The position numbers and the translations under genes were made by a program. From assembly GCA_040882225.1 (NCBI GenBank), contig JBBEBR010000014.1, positions 496,001 through 560,000 on the forward strand: a DNA stretch of 64,000 nt. Reading direction: 5' to 3'. The stretch is from Gracilimonas sp040882225. Its GTDB lineage: Bacteria; Bacteroidota; Rhodothermia; Balneolales; Balneolaceae. The notes beneath the pieces are model-generated. The model did not search any database. It was not told where the DNA came from and saw nothing but the letters and a program-made list of their open reading frames with translations. Below, piece by piece: positions 1 through 9,340 of this stretch. The first letter of the stretch is position 1, and each line of letters begins with the position of its first letter.

Positions 1-753
1 AGTGGTGCAAACCAAGGTATAAAGGTTTGGAGGGTTAATAATGATGTAGAAGATTATTTACCGTCAAGTAGTAATTGGGTTGCTATGAAAATTGGGCCGG
101 ATGGTCTTTTATATGCTGTTAGAGGAATTTATGCTGTGTATCGCGAAAACAATGGAGGAATAGATAATAGTCCTTATGCTATTGGAGATCCTTCTGAGAG
201 TTACCGAAACTTAGATTTTGGAGTGGGCAATTATTTGTGGGTTGTTGGGGATAATGAAGACATTATTCGTGCAGATATTTCAGACGGGTCTATTGAAAGA
301 TTTGGAGGTTCTGAAGAAGTGTATTCAGCTAATTTAAGAGCAGTACGTTATTATAATGACCAGCTTTTTGTAGCGGGTTCATTTGAGGGCACAGATGGAA
401 CTACACAGCAAATTTGGTCTTTTGATGTTAATGATAATTCCCTCAGTGCTCCACAACACATATTTACGATAGAGGAAGAATCAGGTGAAACCATGCAGAT
501 TTTGGAAATTACATTTGATGAAGATGGTATAATGTATTTGGGTTCTACTATAGGGTCAGGAATATACACTTGGAGTGAGGAAGAAGGGTTTAATGAAATG
601 TATCCCGGTCTTATCAAAGCGTCAGGCTTTTCTTTTACATGGCTGGATAATTTTTTAGTTGCGAGTATTACCAATAATGGAGAAAATACTCGGCATCCAA
701 CTAAAATAGATATCCGAAAAGAAGGAGCTCCTTATTTAGGTATCACCAATTAA
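1..753 (+). CDS. 5'-truncated propeller-like protein
   Basis: The reading frame is already open at base 1, so the gene starts upstream of the window; an internal Met codon at 85 is not a convincing start. The visible 250 residues contain repeated blocks of the type DGLLYAV, DNEDIIRADI, DGIMYLGSTI and GIYTW, as in beta-propeller or NHL-like blades. No sorting domain is present at its C-terminus, which ends in GITN. The next gene is also a propeller-like exported protein, so the two may be functionally related. Export cannot be judged because the N-terminus is missing. No function is assigned. Confidence 0.7.
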   Translation, partial: SGANQGIKVWRVNNDVEDYLPSSSNWVAMKIGPDGLLYAVRGIYAVYRENNGGIDNSPYAIGDPSESYRNLDFGVGNYLWVVGDNEDIIRADISDGSIERFGGSEEVYSANLRAVRYYNDQLFVAGSFEGTDGTTQQIWSFDVNDNSLSAPQHIFTIEEESGETMQILEITFDEDGIMYLGSTIGSGIYTWSEEEGFNEMYPGLIKASGFSFTWLDNFLVASITNNGENTRHPTKIDIRKEGAPYLGITN

Positions 754-816
754 ACTAAAACCATAAAATCAAAACAAGAAAAATTAACCTTAATTTTAAT
801 TTATAATCATAACATT

Positions 817-2121
817 ATGAAAAAATCTTTACTAATAATACTGGCAATGGTCATGGTACCATTGTTTGCACAAGCTCAAGATGGAGAATGGACGCGAGTA
901 GGTATATTTCCCGCGGACAGCTCTTTGTATGGTGCTTCCCATGGTATAGCAGTTGATGGAGAAGGAAAAATATGGACCGCAGATTTTTATCAAACCGGCT
1001 CCTTATTACCTGACAGTTCCGAAGCTGTTGTTGATGTTCGGGTTTTTAACCCGGATGGCACTGAAGCTGATTTTTCACCAGTTCAGCAAGTTACTATCAA
1101 TGATGTGCAGACTATCTTCAAGCAAGGCCGTGGTATGAGAGCCGACGCTGATGGTAACATCTTATATGCAGATGGTGCTACTTTGATTCGTATAAATCAC
1201 CAAACTGGTGAAGGTATGAATAGAGTATTTCCTGGTATTGGATCATTAACAACTCCAGCAGTTGATGCTGCAGGAAATGTGTATGTATCCGCAGTACTGC
1301 CTGGTAATCCTATCAAACAATATTCAGCAGATATGGATACTACCGATGCAAACGGTGAGGTTGTTATAGATGAAGTGCCGGGATACGGAAGAACTTTTGA
1401 AGTATCTAAAGATGGTAATACTGTCTATGCTCCTCGTTACGATCTGTATAAACTTCTGGTTTACAATCGTACGGACTTAACTCCATTTGGCGCAGCTGAT
1501 ACCGTGCTTGAAGGAGCTAACATAGAGTCTATAGCCCTCGATCCTCATAGCCAAGATGTCTGGGTAAGCGCATATACCGACATTGCTCCTGATAGTGCCC
1601 GAAATGAGTTATTCGCTTTGGATACTTGGTATGGATATGATACCGAAACTTGGGAACAGGTTGATAGTGTAGCTTGGGTTCATGATGAAGATGAAGTTAC
1701 GGCAACACAACCTCCAAGAGGTATGGCCTTCAGTAACGATGCTAATACTATTTATCTAGCTAAGTGGAGAAATAATGTAAATCTTCTTCATCCTATTCAG
1801 TCGTTTACAAGAAATACTCCTGTAAGCAATGAAAGAGAAGTTGCTACACTTCCAGAAGGTTATTCTTTGGAACAAAATTATCCAAACCCTTTCAACCCTA
1901 CTACTAATATTAATTATACAATTAAAGAAGCTGGCAATGTTAGCTTGAAAGTATATGATATTACAGGGCGGGAAGTAGTTTCATTAGTGAATAATGAACG
2001 ATTAAGTGCAGGTAACCATACTGTAACTTTCGATGCGTCTAACCTTGCTTCAGGTGTATACATTTATGCTCTCGATGTAAACGGATTGAGGTTAACAAAC
2101 CGCATGACGCTTATTAAATAA
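817..2121 (+). CDS. Secreted propeller protein with type IX sorting domain
   Basis: This 434-residue protein starts with a clear signal peptide (MKKSLLIILAMVMVPLFAQA, cleavage near AQA/QD). Residues of roughly 25-335 hold propeller-like repeats such as GIAVDGEGKIWTADF, DADGNILYADG and DAAGNVYVSA, typical of NHL/SMP-30-like blades. The last 85 residues are a type A T9SS C-terminal domain, beginning LEQNYPNPFNP and ending RMTLIK, which sends the protein across the outer membrane for surface attachment or release. The start is the ATG in an AT-rich leader, and a strong terminator follows. No catalytic residues are recognisable, so a binding or scaffold role is as likely as an enzyme. Confidence 0.85.
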   Translation: MKKSLLIILAMVMVPLFAQAQDGEWTRVGIFPADSSLYGASHGIAVDGEGKIWTADFYQTGSLLPDSSEAVVDVRVFNPDGTEADFSPVQQVTINDVQTIFKQGRGMRADADGNILYADGATLIRINHQTGEGMNRVFPGIGSLTTPAVDAAGNVYVSAVLPGNPIKQYSADMDTTDANGEVVIDEVPGYGRTFEVSKDGNTVYAPRYDLYKLLVYNRTDLTPFGAADTVLEGANIESIALDPHSQDVWVSAYTDIAPDSARNELFALDTWYGYDTETWEQVDSVAWVHDEDEVTATQPPRGMAFSNDANTIYLAKWRNNVNLLHPIQSFTRNTPVSNEREVATLPEGYSLEQNYPNPFNPTTNINYTIKEAGNVSLKVYDITGREVVSLVNNERLSAGNHTVTFDASNLASGVYIYALDVNGLRLTNRMTLIK

Positions 2122-2141
2122 AAAGCATACATGAGCTTTTG

Positions 2142-2172
2142 AAAAGGCAGCCCACTAAGCTGCCTTTTTTTT
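2142..2172 (+). terminator. Rho-independent terminator
   Basis: A perfect 10-bp stem AAAAGGCAGC/GCTGCCTTTT with a 7-base loop is followed by further T residues. It lies 20 bases after the stop of the secreted propeller gene and separates it from the downstream glycosidase gene. Confidence 0.9.
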
Positions 2173-2222
2173 AATTAGTTCAATATTCAAGAGACTCACC
2201 TATCACTCTACAACTTATTCCT

Positions 2223-4976
2223 ATGTTATCTAAAAGAATTTTATGCACATTAACAGCTTTGTTAATGGCTTTCTCAGTTTATGGACAATCAAATCCTCCC
2301 AAAAAAGAAGTTCGGGGAGCCTGGATTGCAACTGTTATTAATTTGGACTGGCCCAGTACGGGTTCAGCTTCTGTTTCTCAGCAAAAAGAAGAACTCATAT
2401 TTCAATTAGATGAGCTGAATGCAGCTGGCATTAACCTGGTATTTTTCCAGGTAAGAGCAGAAGGTGATGCGTTTTATGATTCAGATATTGAGCCATGGTC
2501 AAAATATTTAACTGGACAAGAAGGAAGAGCTCCGGATCCATATTGGGATCCGCTGGCGTTTGCTATTGAAGAAGCACATAAACGGGGCATGGAAATGCAT
2601 GCATGGCTTAATCCATATCGGGCTATGCGCTCTATACCAAGTGATTTCACACAGAAAGCTGGCAGCCAGCAGGTTGCTCAGAACGTAGATGAAAGTTTGT
2701 CTCCATTTTTGAATAAAGAATATGATATAAATACACCAATGAGAAAATTGGACACTCAGCAAAGGGATTCTATGCATGTGTCAAATACCCATCCTGAGTG
2801 GTTGTTAGTTTTAAATAATGCTATTGCCATTTTTGATCCCGGCCTGCCGGAGGTAATGGATTATAACCTTGACGTTTTAATGGACATTGTAAACCGCTAT
2901 GATGTAGACGGTATTCACTTTGATGATTATTTTTATCCGTACCCGCCAAATCACATGAGTTCAAGTGCTGCTAATAATGCACTTGATGATGATACTTTTG
3001 CTGATTACCCACGTGGGTTTACCGATAAAAACGAATGGAGAAGAAATAACATTGATATCTTTGTTGAGATGGTCTACGATAGCATTCAGGTGGTTAAGCC
3101 CTGGGTTAAATTTGGAATCAGCCCATTTGGTTTATGGAAAAATGGAACTCCATCCGGAACATTTGGGATGGATGCGCACAATACTATTTATGCGGATGCT
3201 TTAGCATGGTTAGAAGATCATACTATGGATTATGTTACCCCGCAGTTATACTGGCCATTTGGTGGCGGACAAGATTATGGAAAACTTGCTCCTTGGTGGG
3301 CAGAACAAGCAGCTGCAAACGACCGGCACATTTATCCGGGCCATGGTTTGTATAGAACAGACCGTTCTACTTTTAGTAACACTTTATTTGCTGCCAATGA
3401 AATACCACGGCAGATTCGATTGAATAGAAATCATGAAGATATTACAGGAAGTGTGTTCTTTCGGTCTCAGAATATCACCCATTATTCTTCCAAAGGTTTT
3501 GCCGATTCTTTAAAAAATAATTATTACCGGTATGCAGCCTTGCAACCAACTATGGCGTGGAAAGACACTTCTAAACCCAATACACCGCTTAATTTTGTTG
3601 TGGAAAGAGATGCAGAAACAGACTACGAGTTTAACCTTAGCTGGGACCGCCCGGATGATGTTGTTGTAGCGAAAGCTAATCTATCCAGCCATATTGATAC
3701 ACTTATAAAATATGCAGTTTATAGAGTAGATAAGGATGTTGATCCTAATGAAATGGAAGAAATTCAAAAAGCGGAAAATTTGATAGCTGTAACTGGAGAA
3801 ACAAGTTTTACAGATATCACACCACCTTCAGCAAACGATTATTATTATTTTGTTACAGCAGTAACCAGAAATAATATTGAAAGTGATCCAAGTGAGGCTG
3901 AATTAGGAGGCTTTGTGGAAGCGGAAAGTATTGATTTACTACCTGAGACCATTGCTCTTGATACTACCATGAATTTTGCTCCAACATATACAGTGAGAAC
4001 TTCAGATGGAGTGGCTCATAAAGTTGACAGAGACAAAATAAGCTGGAGCTTGACTAATCCTGCTGTGGGTGAGATTTCTGAAAAAGGTAAATTCACTCCA
4101 ACTGCAGTTGGGGAAACCGGTCTCGTTGCCACCCTTAATGTAGCAAGCGACACTGTATGGATCGAAGTTGTTCAGAAGGAGGGCTACTTTGTTGTAAACG
4201 ATTTCCTAAACCTGGAAGAGTGGACGATAGAAACCTCTAATTTAGACAATGAGCAGATTGATGTTAGCTTATTAGAAAATGGAGAGGGCCTTGAAGTCAG
4301 CTATACGCTTCCGGGAAATACTTCAAATGTAAAAATTAGTTTTAATAACAGCATAGCTATTGATGGCGTGCCCAGCTTCGCCAACGTAAAAGGTTCTGGT
4401 GACGGCAATGAGTACGGAGTAACCGTTAATATCGCTAATCCTGATTCTGGCTTGTTTTTAATGGAGAGTGCTTCTTTGATAGATTCAACGATGCCGGAAA
4501 CCGTTCACTTTACATTTAGTGAATCTGAGACTTCAAGAATTACTGCCGGAGCTTCTTTCTATTTTCCATTTACTTTGGAAGGTATAACAATCACATTGCC
4601 AGACAATGAAACGGATGAAGAAGTGCAAGGATACTTCCGCTTACTTCAATTTGGTGTTTCTTATACAGATACTCCCGTTTCTATTGAGGAAGAATCAGGT
4701 GCCGGAGTTCCTGATCAGTTAAGTTTGAGTCAAAACTATCCAAATCCATTCAATCCTACTACGAATATTACATTCAACTTGCCATCTGCAAACCGAGTTG
4801 AATTATCTGTATTTGATATCCTCGGACGTAAGGTGGTGACTTTAGTTGATGGACGTCTGCAATCAGGAAATCACACGTATAATTTTGATGCCTCGAAATT
4901 GTCATCAGGTATTTACATTTATCGATTGCAATCAGGAGAGGTAACACTAACCGAGAAAATGACCCTTATTAAGTGA
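2223..4976 (+). CDS. Secreted GHL10-family glycoside hydrolase, T9SS-sorted
   Basis: 917 residues. A signal peptide (about 1-22, ending VYGQS) precedes a GHL10/DUF187 TIM-barrel at about 28-400, recognisable by EVRGAWIATVINLDWPS, GINLVFFQVRAEGDAFY, HAWLNPYR and DGIHFDDYFYP. This family, which includes B. subtilis YngK, is thought to act on cell-surface glycans, but its substrate is generally not proven. Next come a fibronectin-III-like segment (about 440-560), a Big-like domain (about 565-650), an unassigned beta-rich domain (about 652-815) and a T9SS sorting domain (830-917). The last three parts are closely matched in the NAGPA protein at 6183. The stop overlaps the next start by 4 bases, so the pair is translationally coupled. 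Confidence 0.88.
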   Translation: MLSKRILCTLTALLMAFSVYGQSNPPKKEVRGAWIATVINLDWPSTGSASVSQQKEELIFQLDELNAAGINLVFFQVRAEGDAFYDSDIEPWSKYLTGQEGRAPDPYWDPLAFAIEEAHKRGMEMHAWLNPYRAMRSIPSDFTQKAGSQQVAQNVDESLSPFLNKEYDINTPMRKLDTQQRDSMHVSNTHPEWLLVLNNAIAIFDPGLPEVMDYNLDVLMDIVNRYDVDGIHFDDYFYPYPPNHMSSSAANNALDDDTFADYPRGFTDKNEWRRNNIDIFVEMVYDSIQVVKPWVKFGISPFGLWKNGTPSGTFGMDAHNTIYADALAWLEDHTMDYVTPQLYWPFGGGQDYGKLAPWWAEQAAANDRHIYPGHGLYRTDRSTFSNTLFAANEIPRQIRLNRNHEDITGSVFFRSQNITHYSSKGFADSLKNNYYRYAALQPTMAWKDTSKPNTPLNFVVERDAETDYEFNLSWDRPDDVVVAKANLSSHIDTLIKYAVYRVDKDVDPNEMEEIQKAENLIAVTGETSFTDITPPSANDYYYFVTAVTRNNIESDPSEAELGGFVEAESIDLLPETIALDTTMNFAPTYTVRTSDGVAHKVDRDKISWSLTNPAVGEISEKGKFTPTAVGETGLVATLNVASDTVWIEVVQKEGYFVVNDFLNLEEWTIETSNLDNEQIDVSLLENGEGLEVSYTLPGNTSNVKISFNNSIAIDGVPSFANVKGSGDGNEYGVTVNIANPDSGLFLMESASLIDSTMPETVHFTFSESETSRITAGASFYFPFTLEGITITLPDNETDEEVQGYFRLLQFGVSYTDTPVSIEEESGAGVPDQLSLSQNYPNPFNPTTNITFNLPSANRVELSVFDILGRKVVTLVDGRLQSGNHTYNFDASKLSSGIYIYRLQSGEVTLTEKMTLIK

Positions 4977-5998
4977 CAGCTCAAAACAGACGATCATTTT
5001 TGAAAAAGCTTGGACTGGGTGCCTTTGGAGCAGGCGCCCTTTCTGCAACTGGATGCGAAACTTCTGAAGATGAACATTTTCGATTTGTTCATCTAACCGA
5101 TCAGCATGTAACAAGCCGTCGTAAAGGGCACGAGGGTTACCAAAAATGTATTAATTCTATCAATGCCTTAAATCCTGCCCCAGATTTGGTTCTGATGGGC
5201 GGGGATATGGTTTTTGATGGTTTATATACGGAACTGGAAACTTATAAAGAATCGATTGGGCTGTATAAGGATATCACTTCCAAGTTGAATATTCCTCACT
5301 ACCCGTGCTTGGGTAACCATGATGTTTTGGGTTTATCATCTCGCCGAAAAGTACCTGTAGATCATCCCGGTATTGGCCAGAAAATGATTATGGAGAAGAT
5401 CGGTATGGAAAAAGACTACTACAGTTTTAACCATAAAGGGTGGCATTTTGTAGTTCTAAACTCCATTTATGAAATGGAATCTGATCACGGTCCTTCATAT
5501 ATGTCTAAAATAGGAAATGAACAATTAGACTGGCTGCGCCACGACTTAGGGCAGCATAAGGAAATGCCAACCATAGCAGTGTCACATATGCCGGCATTCA
5601 CCCATAAATATCAGATTAACAGTGATCCGGAAGCGAAAGCCATGAGCTCCATTGTATTAAGTGATAACATCAAACTACGCCATATTTTGGAACGGCATAA
5701 AGTAAAAGCGTTGCTGCAAGGGCATGTACACATTGCCGAAGATTTTAGATTTAACGGTGTCTGGTATTTAACCTCACATTCTGCTTCGGCAGCTTGGTGG
5801 GGTGGTAACTGGCTTGGCTTTGAGCCGGGATATACACTGCTAAATCTTGGGGAAGAAGATATTATTTCTTGGGAAAGAAAAACCTATGAATGGACCCATC
5901 AGCTTGCATCTGAGGACACAATTGAAAAAGAGAGGATTGAAGAGCAAAAAGAGTTTGAGACAAGACAGGATAGCTTGTATTCAGTTGAAACATTTTAA
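4973..5998 (+). CDS. Exported calcineurin-like metallophosphoesterase
   Basis: 341 residues from a GTG start that overlaps the preceding stop. The N-terminus (NRRSFLKKLGLGAFGAG) resembles a Tat signal and ends in a lipobox-like SATGC, so the enzyme is probably exported folded with its metals and anchored as a lipoprotein. The metallophosphoesterase motifs are all present in order: LTDQH (DxH), GGDMVFDG (GD), GNHD, SHMP and GHVH. The fold cleaves phosphomonoesters or diesters with two metal ions; the substrate cannot be read from sequence. Its place between a glycosidase and a phosphodiester glycosidase suggests it removes phosphate from a sugar-phosphate product, which is inference. Confidence 0.87.
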   Translation: MTAQNRRSFLKKLGLGAFGAGALSATGCETSEDEHFRFVHLTDQHVTSRRKGHEGYQKCINSINALNPAPDLVLMGGDMVFDGLYTELETYKESIGLYKDITSKLNIPHYPCLGNHDVLGLSSRRKVPVDHPGIGQKMIMEKIGMEKDYYSFNHKGWHFVVLNSIYEMESDHGPSYMSKIGNEQLDWLRHDLGQHKEMPTIAVSHMPAFTHKYQINSDPEAKAMSSIVLSDNIKLRHILERHKVKALLQGHVHIAEDFRFNGVWYLTSHSASAAWWGGNWLGFEPGYTLLNLGEEDIISWERKTYEWTHQLASEDTIEKERIEEQKEFETRQDSLYSVETF

Positions 5999-6016
5999 AA
6001 TAGGAAATTTTTTTTC

Positions 6017-6035
6017 ATCTCGAGCGGAGTGAGAT
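6017..6035. repeat. Short dispersed inverted repeat
   Basis: ATCTC-GAGCGGAGT-GAGAT is a small inverted repeat after the phosphoesterase gene. A diverged relative, TCTC-GAGCGAAGTA-GAGA, lies at 39200-39217 in another repeat-rich gap. The remainder of the 184-base gap holds nothing recognisable apart from the leader of the next gene. Confidence 0.5.
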
Positions 6036-6182
6036 CTAAAGATGTCGGTTCCACCTAAAAAAATCTTTATTTCTCAATCAGTTGCTTGTGTTCCATCAAT
6101 CGAAATTACAGAGATTGTGGCAAGCACAATATTATACTCAAGCCTTGCATTAATTTTATAACAACAAGTAAAAATCAACATT

Positions 6183-8624
6183 ATGAAAAATACAGTTACC
6201 ATTTTAGCAGCTCTTCTGTTTTTATTTACGAGCACTCAAATTAAAGCTCAGTATGAAGTGCAAAGCTTTGATACACTATTTCATACTCAAGTAGGTGCAG
6301 GGGCATTTTATACTGAATATGAGAACCCCGGAGTTCCCTTAAAAATTCAAGTAGTAGAGTTTGATTTGAATCAAAGCGGGCTTGAAATTCGTTCAATAGC
6401 TGCAAATAACAAGCTTGCAGGCGGTTATGAAAAAACCAGTGATATGCGGCACGAACTGGAAGATGAAAATACATTTGTTGTAGCAGGGGTAAATGGTGAT
6501 TTTTACGGAACCAGCGGGCGGCCAACAAATGTCCAAATTGTAGATGGACAAATGCTAAGAACTCCTATCAGTAGAGACATTATCGCTATAGACGATTCTT
6601 TTAAACCATGGATTACCAGAGGTACTTCTTTTAGCGGTCAAGTTACAGGAGATGGATTTACCGCTCCTATTAATAATATAAATGGGGCTCGTGGTGCCAA
6701 TGAAATTGTTGCCTATAATTCTTTTTATGGAAGTAGTACGGGAACCAATGAATTTGGGACTGAAGTCGCTTTACAATTGCAAGGAGAAGTCAAGGTTAAC
6801 CAACCAGCACAATATGTGGTAACACGGATTGAAGAGAATGTTGGAAATATGAGTTTAGGTTCAGATGACCTTATTCTTGCTGCACACGGCTCAGCTACTT
6901 CTAACTTTGAAGGGCTTAATGTGGACGATGAAATATCCATTCAAATCAATTTGAATCCTTTTGAAAATGCAATTATTGAAGCAGTTGGTGGTAATGGTCA
7001 GTTCCTGAAGGATGGGGAAGTGATTGAAACATGGGCAGAATGGCATCCAAGAACCGCTGCTGGCTTCTCAGCAGATACCACTAAACTATATTTTATGGTT
7101 GTTGATGGAAGACAGTCTGCAAGTCGTGGTATGACAACCGGACAGATGGGAATATTTATGCAGAGTATTGGCGCTGCTAATGCAGTTAATCTTGATGGTG
7201 GTGGCTCTTCAACCATGCTCGTTCAAGATGAAGTCATGAATAATCCGTCAGATGGTAATGGTGAGCGCTCTGTAGCGAATGCACTTTTTGTAACCTTACC
7301 ATATTCAGCAGACGGAGAAATTGAGAGAGTCAGATTAAGAACTAATAAAACCAAAGTTTTTCTGACAAAAACCACTCAATTGAAAGTCTTGGGTTTTGAT
7401 GCGGATCACAGGTTTAGTCAAATTCCAACAGAAGAAGTTGAATTTACTGTTGATGAAGAATTAGGAAGTATTTCATCAGGTGGAGTTTTTACCGGATCCA
7501 TGAATGCAGGAACTGGTTATATATATATGAATTACAATGAGTTTGCTGACTCAACGCTCATTACTGTTCTTGATGCAGGAAGTATCAACTTGTCACCTTC
7601 AAATGTAGCGCTGGATACCACAATGACTTTTACTCCAGTTTATACCGTTTATGATGAACTTGGATATGAGCAAACTGTCACAAGAAATAATATTGATTGG
7701 AGCGTAACAAACCCGGGTTTGGGAAATATCGATGACGAGGGAAATTATACTCCTATTGCTGCTGGCACTAATGGTATTGTAGGTTCCTACAGTAATGTAA
7801 GCGACACTACATGGGCTGAAGTGCAAGAAATAGCCGGATATATTATCATAGATGATTTTTCAAATATTGAAAACTGGACATTCACCACCGAAAACCTTCA
7901 TGTGGATAGTGTGAGTATACATTCCCTTGATGAGGATGCACTGGAAGTACGTTTCAGTTACCCCCCTTCAAATTCTGAACCACATATTCATCTGCAAAAA
8001 AATAATGCAATAGATGGAGTGCCCTCATTTTCAAATGTTGTTTATTCAACAGATGGAAATAATTATGTTATGACAGTAGATATTGAAACTAATAGTGATG
8101 GCAGATTCAGAATGAACCCGGAACGACATGCTAATAGTACTGAGCCTGAGGTAATGCATTTTACTTTTGAAAAGGACAAAGTCACGGGGATAAACAGTTC
8201 CAATTTTTATTTTCCGTTTACCTATGAAGCTATCAGTCTCAGATTGCCAAAAAATACAACGGATGAAGCTGCTGAAGGCTATTTTCGTGTTTACGAACTC
8301 GGTGTTTCTTACTCCGAAACCCCCGTTTCAATTGACGATGAAAAAGAACGTGAAACACCTGAAAAAATAGAACTCTCTCAAAACTATCCGAACCCTTTTA
8401 ATCCCACTACCCAAATATCTTTTAGCTTACCCGCTGCGGAAAATGTAAGCCTGAATGTTTTCGATGTGCTTGGCAGAAAAGTAGCTACTCTTGTGGAAAG
8501 CAGGTTAGGTGCCGGAAACCACACGTACAGGTTTGATGCTGAAAATCTCTCCTCAGGGATTTATTTATATCAGCTCAAAACCGGAAAGTCGACACTTTCC
8601 CGAAAGATGATGCTGATTAAGTAG
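6183..8624 (+). CDS. Secreted NAGPA-type phosphodiester glycosidase, T9SS-sorted
   Basis: 813 residues with signal peptide (about 1-22, ending IKAQY). Residues of about 90-372 form the NAGPA/DUF2233 domain, shown by FVVAGVNGDFYG, PRTAAGFSADTTKLYFMVVDGR and NLDGGGSSTMLVQDE. The family includes the mammalian enzyme that uncovers mannose-6-phosphate by releasing GlcNAc from a phosphodiester; bacterial members are linked to cell-wall and exopolysaccharide phosphodiesters. After it come a Big-like domain (about 374-465), a second Big-like domain (about 466-548), an unassigned beta-rich domain (about 549-713) and the T9SS domain (726-813). From 466 onward it parallels the GHL10 protein at 2223. The natural substrate is unknown. 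Confidence 0.88.
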   Translation: MKNTVTILAALLFLFTSTQIKAQYEVQSFDTLFHTQVGAGAFYTEYENPGVPLKIQVVEFDLNQSGLEIRSIAANNKLAGGYEKTSDMRHELEDENTFVVAGVNGDFYGTSGRPTNVQIVDGQMLRTPISRDIIAIDDSFKPWITRGTSFSGQVTGDGFTAPINNINGARGANEIVAYNSFYGSSTGTNEFGTEVALQLQGEVKVNQPAQYVVTRIEENVGNMSLGSDDLILAAHGSATSNFEGLNVDDEISIQINLNPFENAIIEAVGGNGQFLKDGEVIETWAEWHPRTAAGFSADTTKLYFMVVDGRQSASRGMTTGQMGIFMQSIGAANAVNLDGGGSSTMLVQDEVMNNPSDGNGERSVANALFVTLPYSADGEIERVRLRTNKTKVFLTKTTQLKVLGFDADHRFSQIPTEEVEFTVDEELGSISSGGVFTGSMNAGTGYIYMNYNEFADSTLITVLDAGSINLSPSNVALDTTMTFTPVYTVYDELGYEQTVTRNNIDWSVTNPGLGNIDDEGNYTPIAAGTNGIVGSYSNVSDTTWAEVQEIAGYIIIDDFSNIENWTFTTENLHVDSVSIHSLDEDALEVRFSYPPSNSEPHIHLQKNNAIDGVPSFSNVVYSTDGNNYVMTVDIETNSDGRFRMNPERHANSTEPEVMHFTFEKDKVTGINSSNFYFPFTYEAISLRLPKNTTDEAAEGYFRVYELGVSYSETPVSIDDEKERETPEKIELSQNYPNPFNPTTQISFSLPAAENVSLNVFDVLGRKVATLVESRLGAGNHTYRFDAENLSSGIYLYQLKTGKSTLSRKMMLIK

Positions 8625-8779
8625 CGTCTTTGCGAGGAGGAGCGGATGCGACGACGACGCAATCTCGTATAAGATGCTTGGGATGTTCATCAACGCCCGG
8701 CATTCTGCTCATTGATAGAGTAGGTAGTCTTTTTAGACGAGACAGCCGCGTATTTCCATTCGCTCCGCTCATTTCAAGA
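8625..8779. repeat. Dispersed repeat copy A, truncated
   Basis: Begins CGTCTTTGCGAGGAG directly after the stop of the NAGPA gene. It runs closely parallel to copy C (9341-9534), including GGATGTTCATCAACG, GGCATTCTGC and CATTGATA. It lacks the copy C tail (the GTGTTCTCC block and the terminal CTCCTCGCAGATGTAC). A short ORF inside gives almost the same peptide as one in copy C, which is an effect of the repeat rather than a gene. Confidence 0.75.
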
Positions 8780-8800
8780 CTCACAGATAAAATCTGTCAC

Positions 8801-9100
8801 TTAATATTCAAAATCTTCCGACAAATCTTTCCATTTTGGATTGATCGACTCAATTAATTTAATTTTCTTTTTTCGAGACCCCGCTTTTATCTGTCTCTCA
8901 CGAAAAATGGCTTCTTCATCAGTTCCAAGCTCTTCGAAATAGACAAGTTTATCAACGTTGTACCTTTTGGTAAATCCCTTAACAACTTTATTTTTATGAG
9001 ACCATATTCGATAAACTAAGTCACTGGATTTCCCTGTATAGAGAACAGTATGCCGATGGTTGGTTAAGATATATACGTGATGTCGTTCGTCTAATTTCAT
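8801..9100 (-). CDS. Small GIY-YIG nuclease-domain protein
   Basis: A 99-residue single-domain protein. The GIY-YIG core reads HHVYILTN (9-14 as the GIY-like strand) and VLYTGKSSDLVYRIWSH (YIG-like strand and conserved Arg), with the metal-binding Glu probably in EEAIFRERQIKAGSRKKK. It belongs to the UvrC-N/UPF0213-like stand-alone group common in this lineage; these resemble nucleases but their role is mostly unproven. A small hairpin (CAGAT/ATCTG, 8784-8796) sits just after the stop. The gene is enclosed by repeat copies A and B/C, so it may belong to or live on a small mobile unit. Confidence 0.85.
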   Translation of the reverse strand: MKLDERHHVYILTNHRHTVLYTGKSSDLVYRIWSHKNKVVKGFTKRYNVDKLVYFEELGTDEEAIFRERQIKAGSRKKKIKLIESINPKWKDLSEDFEY

Positions 9101-9127
9101 AAGAGAAATATAATAAAAGTACTCTTA

Positions 9128-9159
9128 TTTGCGAGAAACGAACGCAGTAAACTCGCAAA
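9128..9159. repeat. Hairpin related to the dispersed repeat family
   Basis: TTTGCGAG (9128-9135) and CTCGCAAA (9152-9159) form a perfect 8-bp inverted repeat with a 16-base spacer. It uses the same TTTGCGAG end sequence as the larger copies nearby and lies between the GIY-YIG gene and copy B. Confidence 0.7.
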
Positions 9160-9168
9160 ACAATTCCC

Positions 9169-9340
9169 CTTTGCGAGAAACGAGCATAGCGAATGCCGAA
9201 GCAATCTCGCGAATGTGCTGGGGATGCTTATCAACGTCCTGTGATTCTGTGCGTTGACAAAGCATAGCATTTATTAGGCGAGACTGCCGCGTCGCGTGTT
9301 CTCCGCCTACGGCGGATCATCACACTTCTCGCAGATGTAC
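9169..9340. repeat. Dispersed repeat copy B
   Basis: A 172-base unit that starts CTTTGCGAGA, contains GCAATCTCG and ATCAACG, and ends CTTCTCGCAGATGTAC. The near-terminal sequence holds a perfect small hairpin (TCCGCC-TAC-GGCGGA). It is followed without a gap by copy C in the same orientation, so the two form a tandem pair. Confidence 0.8.
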
